Assembly: GCA_022376925.1 (NCBI GenBank)
Contig: JAIOJX010000026.1
Coordinates: 204,258,900 to 204,322,899, forward strand
Length of the DNA: 64,000 nucleotides
Reading direction: 5' to 3'
From: Tragulus kanchil
Lineage: Eukaryota > Chordata > Mammalia > Artiodactyla > Tragulidae
Part shown: positions 26,143 through 36,836 of the stretch, one piece after another
Layout: the number at the start of each line of letters is the position of its first letter
Numbering within the stretch: position 1 is the stretch's first letter
Program-made: the position numbers and the translations under genes
Notes under the pieces: generated by a model
Told to the model about the DNA's origin: nothing
Seen by the model: the letters and a program-made list of their open reading frames with translations, nothing else
The model's database searches: none

Positions 26143-26828
26143 TGCCAAGTCGGATGATGAAGAAATTCTTAACTTTTCACCCAGCACTGTGATTTTGTAG
26201 ATCTCAATGCATGGTCCTTTGCCAAACATAACTTTTTATTTAAAATGTTTAGAGATCAAAAAGCCATACATCACTTAAAAGTTTCAGTGCACATTAAATA
26301 TTATTACAAATTTTACACTTAAAATAATAAGGAAGGGCAATAGACTCAGACAGCACTTATTCTTTGAAATACGTTGATAACAGCTTAGTAATACTTCCTA
26401 GCAGGTGAAGACTATATTGCATGCAGTAAGAGAAGGAAAAAAAGTAAATATAAACAGTGGCACAGAATTTGAAGTTGGCAAGACTGATGCTATCCCTAAC
26501 ATTGCATAGGAGATTTCCATAGGCCATTTCTGCATGTTTAAAAGAAAAAAAACAGACCATTCATTTGCTTAGGTTGGACCGTATACACAGAAGGATCATT
26601 CAAATCCTCTTACTCTTCATATTCTCTTCTCCATGTCCCTAATTAATCCACTTACTCATCATTTCTTTTAATATGCCCTCACTATAGGAGGAGATTATTT
26701 AAATCCATCTCTCACTGGACTCTACATACTTTAAAACATTAGTGTTCAACTAGATCCGGCCAAGATTTTATTAATATTTTCCACTGTAGTTAAGGAATTA
26801 ATTGGTGGGAATAGATTAGAAGTTTTTC
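26143..26828. other. AT-rich intergenic stretch
   Basis: No gene or recognised repeat. Confidence 0.55.
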
Positions 26829-27090
26829 AAGGGGGAGGGGATGGTTGGGGACTTTGGGAAAATCAAATACACACTGCCATGTTTGAAATGTATAACCAAC
26901 AAAAATCTATTGTACAGTATATGGAACTCTGCTTAACGTTACGTACCAGTCTGCGGGAGGGAGAGTTGAAGGAGAATGGATACATGTATATGTATGGCCA
27001 AACCCCTTCACTGTTCACCGGAAACTATCACAAAATTGTTAACTGGCTATACCCCAATAAAAATGTTTTTGGTTTAAAATTAAAAAAGAC
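26829..27090 (+). mobile_element. L1 3' end of ruminant type
   Basis: A G-rich tract (26831-26860) is followed by TGTATAACCAACAAAAATCT, then ATGGAACTCTGCTTAACGTT, GATACATGTATATGTATG and CTATACCCCAATAAAAATG. This order is the L1 3'UTR as seen in ruminant genomes. Confidence 0.88.
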
Positions 27091-27679
27091 GTTTTGAAAA
27101 CAGCACATTCTCTTTGCATGACTTACTTGCAAAAGCTCCTCTCTCTGGTAATTACATTTCTTCATCTCCATACTGTTAGTGACCATTGACAGAGTTGGAT
27201 GCATACTAAGAACAATAACAATCGCTAATGTTTAGGTTCTATAGAGCATTTCCCATTTGTCTCTATCCTTTCTCCTTGATAATTTTTCTTCATAGCACTT
27301 AGCAACCCTGCTTACAAATCTATAACCTTTATCCAAAATCCTTGGTACCATTTGTGCTTCCAAGTTTATTTTTTTAGACTTTTTATGAAGTCTTTATGGC
27401 ATACTCCTATCAAGTTTTGTGACAGCTCCTCATAATCAAACATTAACATTTCATCAATGCAGTGCATGGAAATTCATACTAAGAGGGATAAACAAAGACT
27501 ACAAATAGCTTCACCTTTTCCCGGGTCACGTTCTGCTGCCAGAGGAGTTCGAGTCAGGTCAGGTTTTGCTGCCAATTGAGTTAGGAAATAGCTTTCAGTT
27601 TGAAGAGCTTTTTAAATTTCAGAATCACAGATAAAAGATTGTGGAATTGTAAATATTTATTTTTTGTCTATTTTCTGTC

Positions 27680-27816
27680 TAGCCTCCCAACTAAGATTTA
27701 AGAGCTGTGGACACCTGAACATTTTGTTTACCTTCTTCATTGTGTCTCCAATGTCCAGAATAATAAAAGGCAGAAATCTCAATAAACAGCTGTTGAGAAT
27801 GAATGAATGAATGAGA
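27680..27816 (+). mobile_element. L2 LINE 3' end with (GAAT)n
   Basis: It follows the L2 3' end layout: AGCTGTGGACACC, a pyrimidine-rich middle, CAATGTCCAGAATAATA, CTCAATAAACAGCTGTTGAG, then four GAAT units. It is duplicated at 28741-28877. Confidence 0.7.
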
Positions 27817-28740
27817 TGGTCTGGCACTACGGCTCTGCCTAATAGAAGAACTCTATAATTTATACCAGATCCTCTCTCTTAAAGACTTTAAATAGTAATA
27901 CACAGAGTGTGATACAGGCAGTGAACTATGAAGAACCTGATAAACAAGAGAAAACAAATCAACACAAAACTACCAATGGAAGTCATTAAGCAAAAGCAAT
28001 TAGGAAATAAAAGACATGAGCAGAAGCCATGAGGTAGAAAGAGAGAAGGTCATTCTTTGGTCAGAGACAGTGGAAAAAAATGCCAGAGCCCACACAATAA
28101 ACTGTTAACACTAGGGATCAGTGATGCCACACAAAATATTCATTAACTAAATCATTATTGTTTGGCATTGTTCTTTGCATGACTTACTTGCAAAAGCTCC
28201 TCTCTCTGGTAATTACATTTCTTCATCTCCATACTGTTAGTGACCATTGACAGAGTTGGATGCATACTAAGAACAATAACAATCGCTAATGTTTAGGTTC
28301 TATAGAGCATTTCCCATTTGTCTCTATCCTTTCTCCTTGATAATTTTTCTTCATAGCACTTAGCAACCCTGCTTACAAATCTATAACCTTTATCCAAAAT
28401 CCTTGGTACCATTTGTGCTTCCAAGTTTATTTTTTTAGACTTTTTATGAAGTCTTTATGGCATACTCCTATCAAGTTTTGTGACAGCTCCTCATAATCAA
28501 ACATTAACATTTCATCAATGCAGTGCATGGAAATTCATACTAAGAGGGATAAACAAAGACTACAAATAGCTTCACCTTTTCCCGGGTCACGTTCTGCTGC
28601 CAGAGGAGTTCGAGTCAGGTCAGGTTTTGCTGCCAATTGAGTTAGGAAATAGCTTTCAGTTTGAAGAGCTTTTTAAATTTCAGAATCACAGATAAAAGAT
28701 TGTGGAATTGTAAATATTTATTTTTTGTCTATTTTCTGTC

Positions 28741-28877
28741 TAGCCTCCCAACTAAGATTTAAGAGCTGTGGACACCTGAACATTTTGTTTACCTTCTTCA
28801 TTGTGTCTCCAATGTCCAGAATAATAAAAGGCAGAAATCTCAATAAACAGCTGTTGAGAATGAATGAATGAATGAGA
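28741..28877 (+). mobile_element. Duplicate copy of the L2 fragment at 27680
   Basis: Same sequence at offset 1061 through duplication 10. Confidence 0.7.
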
Positions 28878-29445
28878 TGGTCTGGCACTACGGCTCTGCC
28901 TAATAGAAGAACTCTATAATTTATACCAGATCCTCTCTCTTAAAGACTTTAAATAGTAATACACAGAGTGTGATACAGGCAGTGAACTATGAAGAACCTG
29001 ATAAACAAGAGAAAACAAATCAACACAAAACTACCAATGGAAGTCATTAAGCAAAAGCAATTAGGAAATAAAAGACATGAGCAGAAGCCATGAGGTAGAA
29101 AGAGAGAAGGTCATTCTTTGGTCAGAGACAGTGGAAAAAAATGCCAGAGCCCACACAATAAACTGTTAACACTAGGGATCAGTGATGCCACACAAAATAT
29201 TCATTAACTAAATCATTATTGTTTGGCATTGTTCTTTGTAACCTGAACAACACCTCAGATGAACTCTATATCTTCTCAGCCTCAAATCTTGACCTACCTG
29301 TTAAAGACAAGTTTGGAGAGCAGATGGCAAAATTTCCTTCTAAAGAAAATAATTGTGGGTGGCAGTGGTTCTCAAATATTTGTATGCAGTCACTTGGAGG
29401 AATTACTTAAACTCAGATCAATGGATTCCACCTCTCAGAGGCATT

Positions 29446-29539
29446 TTGTTTGTTTGTGTTGGTGGCACCATGCAGATGGATCAAACCCAGCCCTGGGAGT
29501 GACAGCCAAGTCCTAACCACTAGGCCACCAGGGAATTGC
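29446..29539 (-). mobile_element. tRNA-derived SINE head fragment
   Basis: Reverse complement of a SINE head: GATCAAACCCAGCCCTGGGA contains the B-box complement, followed by GTCCTAACCACTAGGCCACC and AGGGAATTG. Confidence 0.75.
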
Positions 29540-29571
29540 TTCCGAGCTGTTGATTTAAGAAGACTTGGGTG

Positions 29572-29890
29572 GGCTTCCCTGGTGGTCCAGTGGGTAAGGA
29601 CACCGCCTTGCAGTGCAAGGGGCGCTGGTTTGATCCCTGGCCTGGGAAGATCCCACGTGCCGTGGAGCGGCTGGACTGATGTGTCCAATTACCGTGCCAG
29701 AGCTCTGGAGCGCATGCGCCCAGAGCCGGTGCTCTGCGACAACAGAGGCCACCGCGATGGGAGGGCCACACGGGCCAAAGCACAAAGATGGATAAAAATA
29801 GACAAATGAAAGACCAAGTAGCCCGCCTGCTCCCCTCCCTCCCCACCCCCCAAAATAAATAAATAAATAAATAAATCTTAAAAAAAAAGA
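29572..29890 (+). mobile_element. CHR-2-like SINE variant, best-preserved copy
   Basis: A full-length element with a tRNA-Glu-like head (TGGTGGTCCAGTGGGTAAGG, then GGTTTGATCCCTGG). The variant body has GAGCGGCTGGACTGATGTGT, AGCTCTGGAGCGCATGCGCC and ACAGAGGCCACCGCGATGGG, then a C-rich stretch and five AAAT-type units. The imperfect flanks AGAAGACTTGGGT (29559-29571) and AGAAGAATTGGGT (29893-29905) are the likely target duplication. High CpG retention suggests a recent insertion. Confidence 0.93.
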
Positions 29891-29905
29891 AGAAGAAGAA
29901 TTGGG

Positions 29906-30385
29906 TGATACTTGAGAATTTGCCTTTGCAAGATGAAGGTGATGCTAATAGGCCGATTCCAGGAACACTGTGTGAGGACTTCTGGTCTATTATACATGCA
30001 GTATTTATTTTACAAAACACAAGTGAGCCATTATCGAAATTCTGGTGCCCTTTGCAAATTGTTTGAGTTTGTTCATCTGTAAAGACACGTGCAAGCTTCC
30101 CATCCATTCTTGATATTCAGTTTGATTTCTAACCCTGAAATGAGAAAAAACAATGACAGAATTTCTTTTCCATGTGCCACCTATTTAACCATTAAGCTAA
30201 TGTTTTGGAAATTAGATGAAACTCGTATCTAATATTGTCTCACAGAAACCCAAAGACAGGTTTGACAGAAGAGAAATTTCAGTACTTTTATTCCCTTTGG
30301 GCCTACTTGTGGCAGTTGCTTATTTTCTGGCATTCAGATTTTTTAACTTCAAATGACACAGCACAGCCAATCTATGTCCAACCGA
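29906..30385. other. Intergenic stretch, nothing recognised
   Basis: AT-rich unique sequence. Confidence 0.55.
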
Positions 30386-32654
30386 GTTTAAGACACTGAC
30401 AAAGTTGCTCACTTCCCTGGAAAATTTTTATGAACTGAAAACTTTACAGAATAATTTTGATTGCTTTTACCAGTGTGAAAAAAGAAGCTGCACAGTTTGA
30501 TCTCTTCTTTAACACTCAGATCAAAATTATCATTACAAAAAATATTTTCAATGTGGCAGGCTCAAAAGTAAAGTCTCAGAGAACCTAGAACCACCAAATA
30601 AATAGAATCACTTCTTTGGGCATAATTATACTTCAAAGAAAGTAAATGCTATTATTCACTAGCAAAGACAAGAAAATAGGTGCAAATCGCTCTAAGTGCT
30701 CCATAGCTCACTGGAAAATGTCTTGGAAAAATATTTTATTACCAAATGACACCTTGGCAAAGCTATCCACCCCGCTTTCCTGTGGGAGGAAAATTGCGGT
30801 GGGGGCAGAGATAGCCTTGGGCAGGGTTGCAGGTGATTGATCCATGGGTGATCAATTATCGCATACAAATATGGGTGTGACAAAGCATATAAAAGGCACT
30901 CAAAGTGCACATCTGGGTCACCTGACTCTCTTCTGGAAATGAACAATGGATCCCTGAAGACTGAACTACGCATGGTGCCACAGTCAGGAAAAAGAAGATG
31001 GAAGAGGAAGGATTAAAAAGTTGACAATGATTTTTTTTTTTTCCCAAAGCCAATTTATTTTTCTTTGAGCTAAAAGGATTCTGCCTCAAGGCTGGTGTAA
31101 AGCAGACTTTCCAAGAAGCCACATTTATCACACCAAAGAAAAGCACCACAAAGGAGACAGCATGATAAATACCTGGTTTGCGGATCCCAGGATAGAGTGT
31201 CTAGAAATGAGGATAAGAATTTATTTATTTCCAAGCCTGGGCTCTAGCTCAAATAATATTCTCAGCAAAATTTGCTTCAAAATGCCCAACCTATTCACTG
31301 GTTTAAGACATTAGATATATTAATTACATGATGCTCCATCATATTCTAAAAGTTTTATAAAGTTGTCCTCTAATCTAAGACACACATGCAAGTGATTTGT
31401 TATGGTGATTGCTTGCTTTACAGGGTCTCTGCCCTTGACCCAGTCCTATAGATCAATGTCAGGCCAAGTGAGATCTCCAGCAAGGGATAGCATGAACCCT
31501 TTCGCCAAGGGTTATTTAGGCAAACATGGCAACCAGTTTAAGACACTGCAAAGTTGTCCTTCCTGGAAAATTTTTATGAACTGAAAACTTTACAGAATAA
31601 TTTTGATTGCTTTTACCAGTGTGAAAAAAGAAGCTGCACAGTTTGATCTCTTCTTTAACACTCAGATCAAAATTATCATTACAAAAAATATTTTCAATGT
31701 GGCAGGCTCAAAAGTAAAGTCTCAGAGAACCTAGAACCACCAAATAAATAGAATCACTTCTTTGGGCATAATTATACTTCAAAGAAAGTAAATGCTATTA
31801 TTCACTAGCAAAGACAAGAAAATAGGTGCAAATCGCTCTAAGTGCTCCATAGCTCACTGGAAAATGTCTTGGAAAAATATTTTATTACCAAATGACACCT
31901 TGGCAAAGCTATCCACCCCGCTTTCCTGTGGGAGGAAAATTGCGGTGGGGGCAGAGATAGCCTTGGGCAGGGTTGCAGGTGATTGATCCATGGGTGATCA
32001 ATTATCGCATACAAATATGGGTGTGACAAAGCATATAAAAGGCACTCAAAGTGCACATCTGGGTCACCTGACTCTCTTCTGGAAATGAACAATGGATCCC
32101 TGAAGACTGAACTACGCATGGTGCCACAGTCAGGAAAAAGAAGATGGAAGAGGAAGGATTAAAAAGTTGACAATGATTTTTTTTCCCAAAGCCAATTTAT
32201 TTTTCTTTGAGCTAAAAGGATTCTGCCTCAAGGCTGGTGTAAAGCAGACTTTCCAAGAAGCCACATTTATCACACCAAAGAAAAGCACCACAAAGGAGAC
32301 AGCATGATAAATACCTGGTTTGCGGATCCCAGGATAGAGTGTCTAGAAATGAGGATAAGAATTTATTTATTTCCAAGCCTGGGCTCTAGCTCAAATAATA
32401 TTCTCAGCAAAATTTGCTTCAAAATGCCCAACCTATTCACTGGTTTAAGACATTAGATATATTAATTACATGATGCTCCATCATATTCTAAAAAGTTTTA
32501 TAAAGTTGTCCTCTAATCTAAGACACACATGCAAGTGATTTGTTATGGTGATTGCTTGCTTTACAGGGTCTCTGCCCTTGACCCAGTCCTATAGATCAAT
32601 GTCAGGCCAAGTGAGATCTCCAGCAAGGGATAGCATGAACCCTTTCGCCAAGGT
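30386..32654. repeat. Tandem duplication 11 (30386-31510 / 31536-32654)
   Basis: Offset drops from 1150 to 1146 in the first 40 bp because of small deletions at the start of the second copy, and a run of T is shorter at 32177. The linker (31511-31535) is a corrupted mix of both flanks. Confidence 0.96.
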
Positions 32655-32679
32655 TAGGCTTTTGAAGCTAAAAGTTAGT

Positions 32680-32902
32680 TCCTGATTCTGGGATCAAACT
32701 AACTTGGGTTTCAATTTTATCTCCAAACCTAAAGTTGTATGACCTTAAGTGACCTCTGGAAGTCGTCTCAATTCCCTCCAGTGTGAAAGGAGGCTAATTA
32801 TAAATCACACCTCAAAAGATGTTTGTGAGTGAAAGTGAGGTGTGATACATAAAATGTTTATGTCTGGACATAGTAAATGTTCAATAAATATCAATTGCCA
32901 TT
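32680..32902 (+). mobile_element. MIR-type SINE fragment
   Basis: GATTCTGGGATCAAACTAAC, TGACCTTAAGTGACCTCTGG and ACATAGTAAATGTTCAATAA occur in MIR order. It is duplicated at 33762-33984. Confidence 0.8.
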
Positions 32903-33761
32903 AGCCTTATTTATATCCTTATTTTTTATGGTAAAGCTTTTCTCAATGACTGTCAATTGACTTGCCAGATTAATATAGCATACTAGTTATCAATTGATTA
33001 TTTAATTACCCATTTCATTATCTATTCCTCTGTTAAGCATATAGACTGACAGCATTCAGAGGGCATTCTGAATGCTCTCAACAGCAGCCTACATCTGAGA
33101 AACCTGTACATTGAATTTTATGCTTAACAAAAACCAAATAAATTTCTTCCCAAATTTTATTGTGAGCCTTGTAGTTGTTATCGGAATTTTATAATTTAAT
33201 AAATATGTTATAAACTTATAAAGCCAAAACAAAGAGTTCTTATCTCTAAGGAAGCTAAGTGAAATGCTTTGGAAAGATAAGTAGAGAAATGACTTCTGCA
33301 AAGTGGAGTGACGGAACTACAGAAGGATAAGGAGAAAGATCACAATACTCTAGAAGAACTGCATGTGGATTGCCTCATATATAGATTTAAGATCAGTCTG
33401 TATTTTAAAGAAACAGAAGTGGAAATTGTAAAAAGGATAAGAATTTATTTATTTCCAAGCCTGGGCTCTAGCTCAAATAATATTCTCAGCAAAATTTGCT
33501 TCAAAATGCCCAACCTATTCACTGGTTTAAGACATTAGATATATTAATTACATGATGCTCCATCATATTCTAAAAAGTTTTATAAAGTTGTCCTCTAATC
33601 TAAGACACACATGCAAGTGATTTGTTATGGTGATTGCTTGCTTTACAGGGTCTCTGCCCTTGACCCAGTCCTATAGATCAATGTCAGGCCAAGTGAGATC
33701 TCCAGCAAGGGATAGCATGAACCCTTTCGCCAAGGTTAGGCTTTTGAAGCTAAAAGTTAGT

Positions 33762-33984
33762 TCCTGATTCTGGGATCAAACTAACTTGGGTTTCAATTTT
33801 ATCTCCAAACCTAAAGTTGTATGACCTTAAGTGACCTCTGGAAGTCGTCTCAATTCCCTCCAGTGTGAAAGGAGGCTAATTATAAATCACACCTCAAAAG
33901 ATGTTTGTGAGTGAAAGTGAGGTGTGATACATAAAATGTTTATGTCTGGACATAGTAAATGTTCAATAAATATCAATTGCCATT
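33762..33984 (+). mobile_element. Duplicate copy of the MIR at 32680
   Basis: Same element at offset 1082. Confidence 0.8.
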
Positions 33985-34593
33985 AGCCTTATTTATATCC
34001 TTATTTTTTATGGTAAAGCTTTTCTCAATGACTGTCAATTGACTTGCCAGATTAATATAGCATACTAGTTATCAATTGATTATTTAATTACCCATTTCAT
34101 TATCTATTCCTCTGTTAAGCATATAGACTGACAGCATTCAGAGGGCATTCTGAATGCTCTCAACAGCAGCCTACATCTGAGAAACCTGTACATTGAATTT
34201 TATGCTTAACAAAAACCAAATAAATTTCTTCCCAAATTTTATTGTGAGCCTTGTAGTTGTTATCGGAATTTTATAATTTAATAAATATGTTATAAACTTA
34301 TAAAGCCAAAACAAAGAGTTCTTATCTCTAAGGAAGCTAAGTGAAATGCTTTGGAAAGATAAGTAGAAAAATGACTTCTGCAAAATGAAGTGACAAAACT
34401 ACAGAAGGTTAAGGAGAAAGATCACAATACTCTAGAAGTACTGCATGTGGATTGCCTCATATATATATTTAAGATCATTCTGTATTTTAAAGAAACAGAA
34501 GTGGAAATTGTAAAGAAGACATTTTGGATGTCGCTTACGTCTCTAATCCAAACATTACTGAACATTTACTATGTGCCAGACCTAAACACACAG

Positions 34594-34688
34594 CAGGCTC
34601 TGGGAGATGGTGAAGGACAGGAAAGCCTGGAGCGCAGCAGTCCATGGGGTCACAAAGAGTCGAACATGACTGAGTGACTGAACTGAAC
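34594..34688 (+). mobile_element. BovB 3' end fragment
   Basis: GGGAGATGGTGAAGGACAGG, then CAGTCCATGGGGTCACAAAG and AACATGACTGAGTGACTGAA form the shared BovB/Bov-tA 3' end. Confidence 0.88.
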
Positions 34689-34842
34689 TATATCTCTAAT
34701 TGCATACCAGTGTGTCAAGAAAACACTCTAGCCCTGAATCAAAAGACTGACAATGGAATGCCTGTACATACTTTTTCAGTTAAAATAAAATGTTTAGTAT
34801 ATGAATATATCGCCCCCCACCTCCATTTTTTTTGTTTTGATA

Positions 34843-35195
34843 GGTAAGAAGTGGAGTTATTCAGAGAAAAGCACACTCAACAGATAGAGTGTGGGCCATC
34901 CCAGAGGGCAAGTGTGGCAGCTCTGAAATGTGATGTGCTTAGCTTTTATGGGCTAGGTAATTCCATATGCTAATGAGTGGGAGGATTATTGCAATCCTTT
35001 TGGGGAAGGGGTAGAATTATCATGGCTCCTCCGGGTGTGTCATTTAGCTTGTTGATTGAGGATCAATGTCTAGTTTGACATCTTGGACCCATTTGATCCT
35101 AATGGGTTTATGTTGTGTCCTTGGGCTATGTCATTCTTTCAAAAGTTGCACCCTGCCCCTTTTCCTCCTGTTACATCCCCCCTCAGAGATATTAC
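34843..35195 (+). mobile_element. Ruminant endogenous retrovirus LTR fragment
   Basis: It resembles a common ruminant LTR (BTLTR1-like, recalled): TTATTCAGAGAAAAGCACAC, AATTCCATATGCTAATGAGT, then GGTGTGTCATTTAGCTTG. No gag, pol or env frame is present. It shares a ~75-bp segment with 36217-36290. The family name is uncertain. Confidence 0.6.
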
Positions 35196-35205
35196 TCCTA
35201 TATTC

Positions 35206-35209
<4 letters not shown>

Positions 35210-35239
<30 letters not shown>

Positions 35240-35246
35240 TGTGTGT
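35210..35246. repeat. (TG)n microsatellite
   Basis: A run of GT/TG dinucleotides interrupted once by TACG, followed by T and A runs. Confidence 0.95.
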
Positions 35247-35270
35247 TGTTGTTTTTTTTTAAAAAAAAAA

Positions 35271-35340
35271 AACCTTTATTTTACTTTTAACTTTTACAGA
35301 GTTTTGTTGTTTACAGATATGCATGTTATTAGTCATATGG
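35271..35340 (-). repeat. Small A-tailed repeat, unknown family, inverted
   Basis: Its reverse complement shares CATATCTGTAAACAACAAAA and the A-rich end with 24284-24395. Confidence 0.55.
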
Positions 35341-36029
35341 CAGAAGGGTGAAGGTCCAGTTTCTGTAATTGCTTCAAGGCTGAGTAGGGGCATTGACCCT
35401 GCCTATCAGGGAGTAAAAATCTCTGGATACCTGATCTAGGGGCCCCAGGAGTAGGACAGCTGCTTATTTTAGTTCATCTGGGCTGAAATCCCTACATAGC
35501 CATCATCTCAATGTAGAACAGGTGTGACTTGTTCCTTAGCCTTCCTGTGGATCTTTTTGATGATGAAGCACTTTTGTATCAGTACCAGGGTAAAAAAATA
35601 TGATTTCAGATGCTATCTCTCCCAAGGTAGTCTCCCAACCAGCTGTTAGTGCCCAAAAGTTGTCACTAAGCGATGACATGGAAGACATCCCCAATGGTGT
35701 TGATGATGAGATGGAGTTGGTCTAGTTATAAATTGGGAATAAAGGATCAGCACTTGTAAGGATTAGAGGGAGGGGAATAAAAACAATCTTCTTGGGTTAA
35801 GAGAAGAGATAGAGCAGAAATGAAAAAGAATTCAAGAATATAGGAGAAAAACCTCAGAGTCAAAGACAGTATAACTCTGTCCTCGACCTGCTGTTGAATC
35901 TGCATACAGGATTGTCCTGCCAGTAGCAAATAAGCAGAAGACAGCAGTTCATCTTCCCCAGTATACCTGGTTCACAGCCTCCCATGGGCCTCCTTAGGAC
36001 AAGGACCTAATTCTAAACCTTTTATTACC
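35341..36029. other. Intergenic sequence between two LTR fragments
   Basis: No frame or repeat is recognised. It may be internal or flanking sequence of the LTR pieces, which I cannot tell. Confidence 0.4.
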
Positions 36030-36293
36030 TTATCACTGTCCCACCTGGGGTGCCAGCTAAAACCATTTACCTCGGATTGGGACTTGAACCTATATGGCTG
36101 GGACTGAAACCCAGCCAGAACCCATGATACCCAGTTTCAGAGCCTAATGGAGCTCAGGTTCTTGATTCCCCATTGCAGAAAAGAATTCAGTGAGAGACAA
36201 AATAATAGCTAAGAAGTGGATGTATTCAGATTCAGAGAAAAGCACACTCCACAGACAGACAGTGAGCTATCGCAGAGGGTAAGTGTGGTGGTC
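36030..36293 (+). mobile_element. Ruminant endogenous retrovirus LTR fragment, second piece
   Basis: GATTGGGACTTGAACCTATA, then AAGAATTCAGTGAGAGACAA and GAGAAAAGCACACTCCACAG come in the order of the same LTR family as 34843-35195, covering its more 5' part and overlapping it at the last ~75 bp. No coding frames. Confidence 0.6.
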
Positions 36294-36296
36294 TCC

Positions 36297-36545
36297 ACTG
36301 GTATTTTTAAAAGCAAACGATACAACACCAAGAGTGAACTCCAATGAAGACTGCGGACTTTGGATGATGATGATTTATCCTATAGATTCATCAACCATTT
36401 GTAACAAATGCATCACTTGGATGAGGGATGTTGACTGATACTAGGGGAGGTAGTGAATATATGGGAAATTTATGTACCTTCCTCTCCGTTTTGCTGTGAA
36501 CCTAAGATGTGTTCTTAAGAAATTAAGTAAAAAGTCTTAAAAAAG
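36297..36545 (+). mobile_element. L1 3'UTR fragment, older mammalian type
   Basis: ACAACACCAAGAGTGAACTC, GCGGACTTTGGATGATGATG, CATTTGTAACAAATGCATCA and TTTTGCTGTGAACCTAAGAT are in the order of mammalian L1 3'UTRs. Confidence 0.83.
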
Positions 36546-36836
36546 AAAAATAGGTAAGCTAAATGACCATTGCTGGTCTCAAATGAATTAGATATAGCAT
36601 TACTCAAATACTTAACTAACTAAACCAGCTTTTAGCATTCTAAATTTAACTCTAAGGAAAGGGAACTGCTTTAGCAAGTACACAGGGATGTATTTTTGTG
36701 TTTTACCCACCACCCTATACAGTCACATAAAATAGAATTTCATGTAATGCATGAGATCCAGGCCCAAAAGCGTTGCCATGAGGTAGCAAAAGAGGGGCAT
36801 TTGGAGCAGAAGTTCTCATGTGTTCTCTACTAAGTG

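Larger units (their letters stand above)
27111..29238. repeat. Tandem duplication 10 (27111-28171 / 28172-29238), seamless
   Basis: A 1061-bp unit is repeated head to tail with no linker. The short string TCTTTG is shared at the joint and the right end. Copies appear identical. Confidence 0.97.
32352..34514. repeat. Tandem duplication 12 (32352-33432 / 33434-34514)
   Basis: Offset is 1082 with essentially no linker. The copies match until the last ~150 bp of the first copy, where about ten substitutions appear (33286-33405 versus 34368-34487). Overlap with duplication 11 makes 32352-32654 triple. Confidence 0.96.

Noticed and set aside
29520..30107. 195-residue open frame on the minus strand
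   Set aside because: It runs antisense through the SINE at 29572-29890, whose reverse strand is often open. It is not a gene.
34843..36293. Intact endogenous retrovirus
   Set aside because: Only LTR-like fragments are seen. No gag, pol or env coding sequence lies between or beside them.
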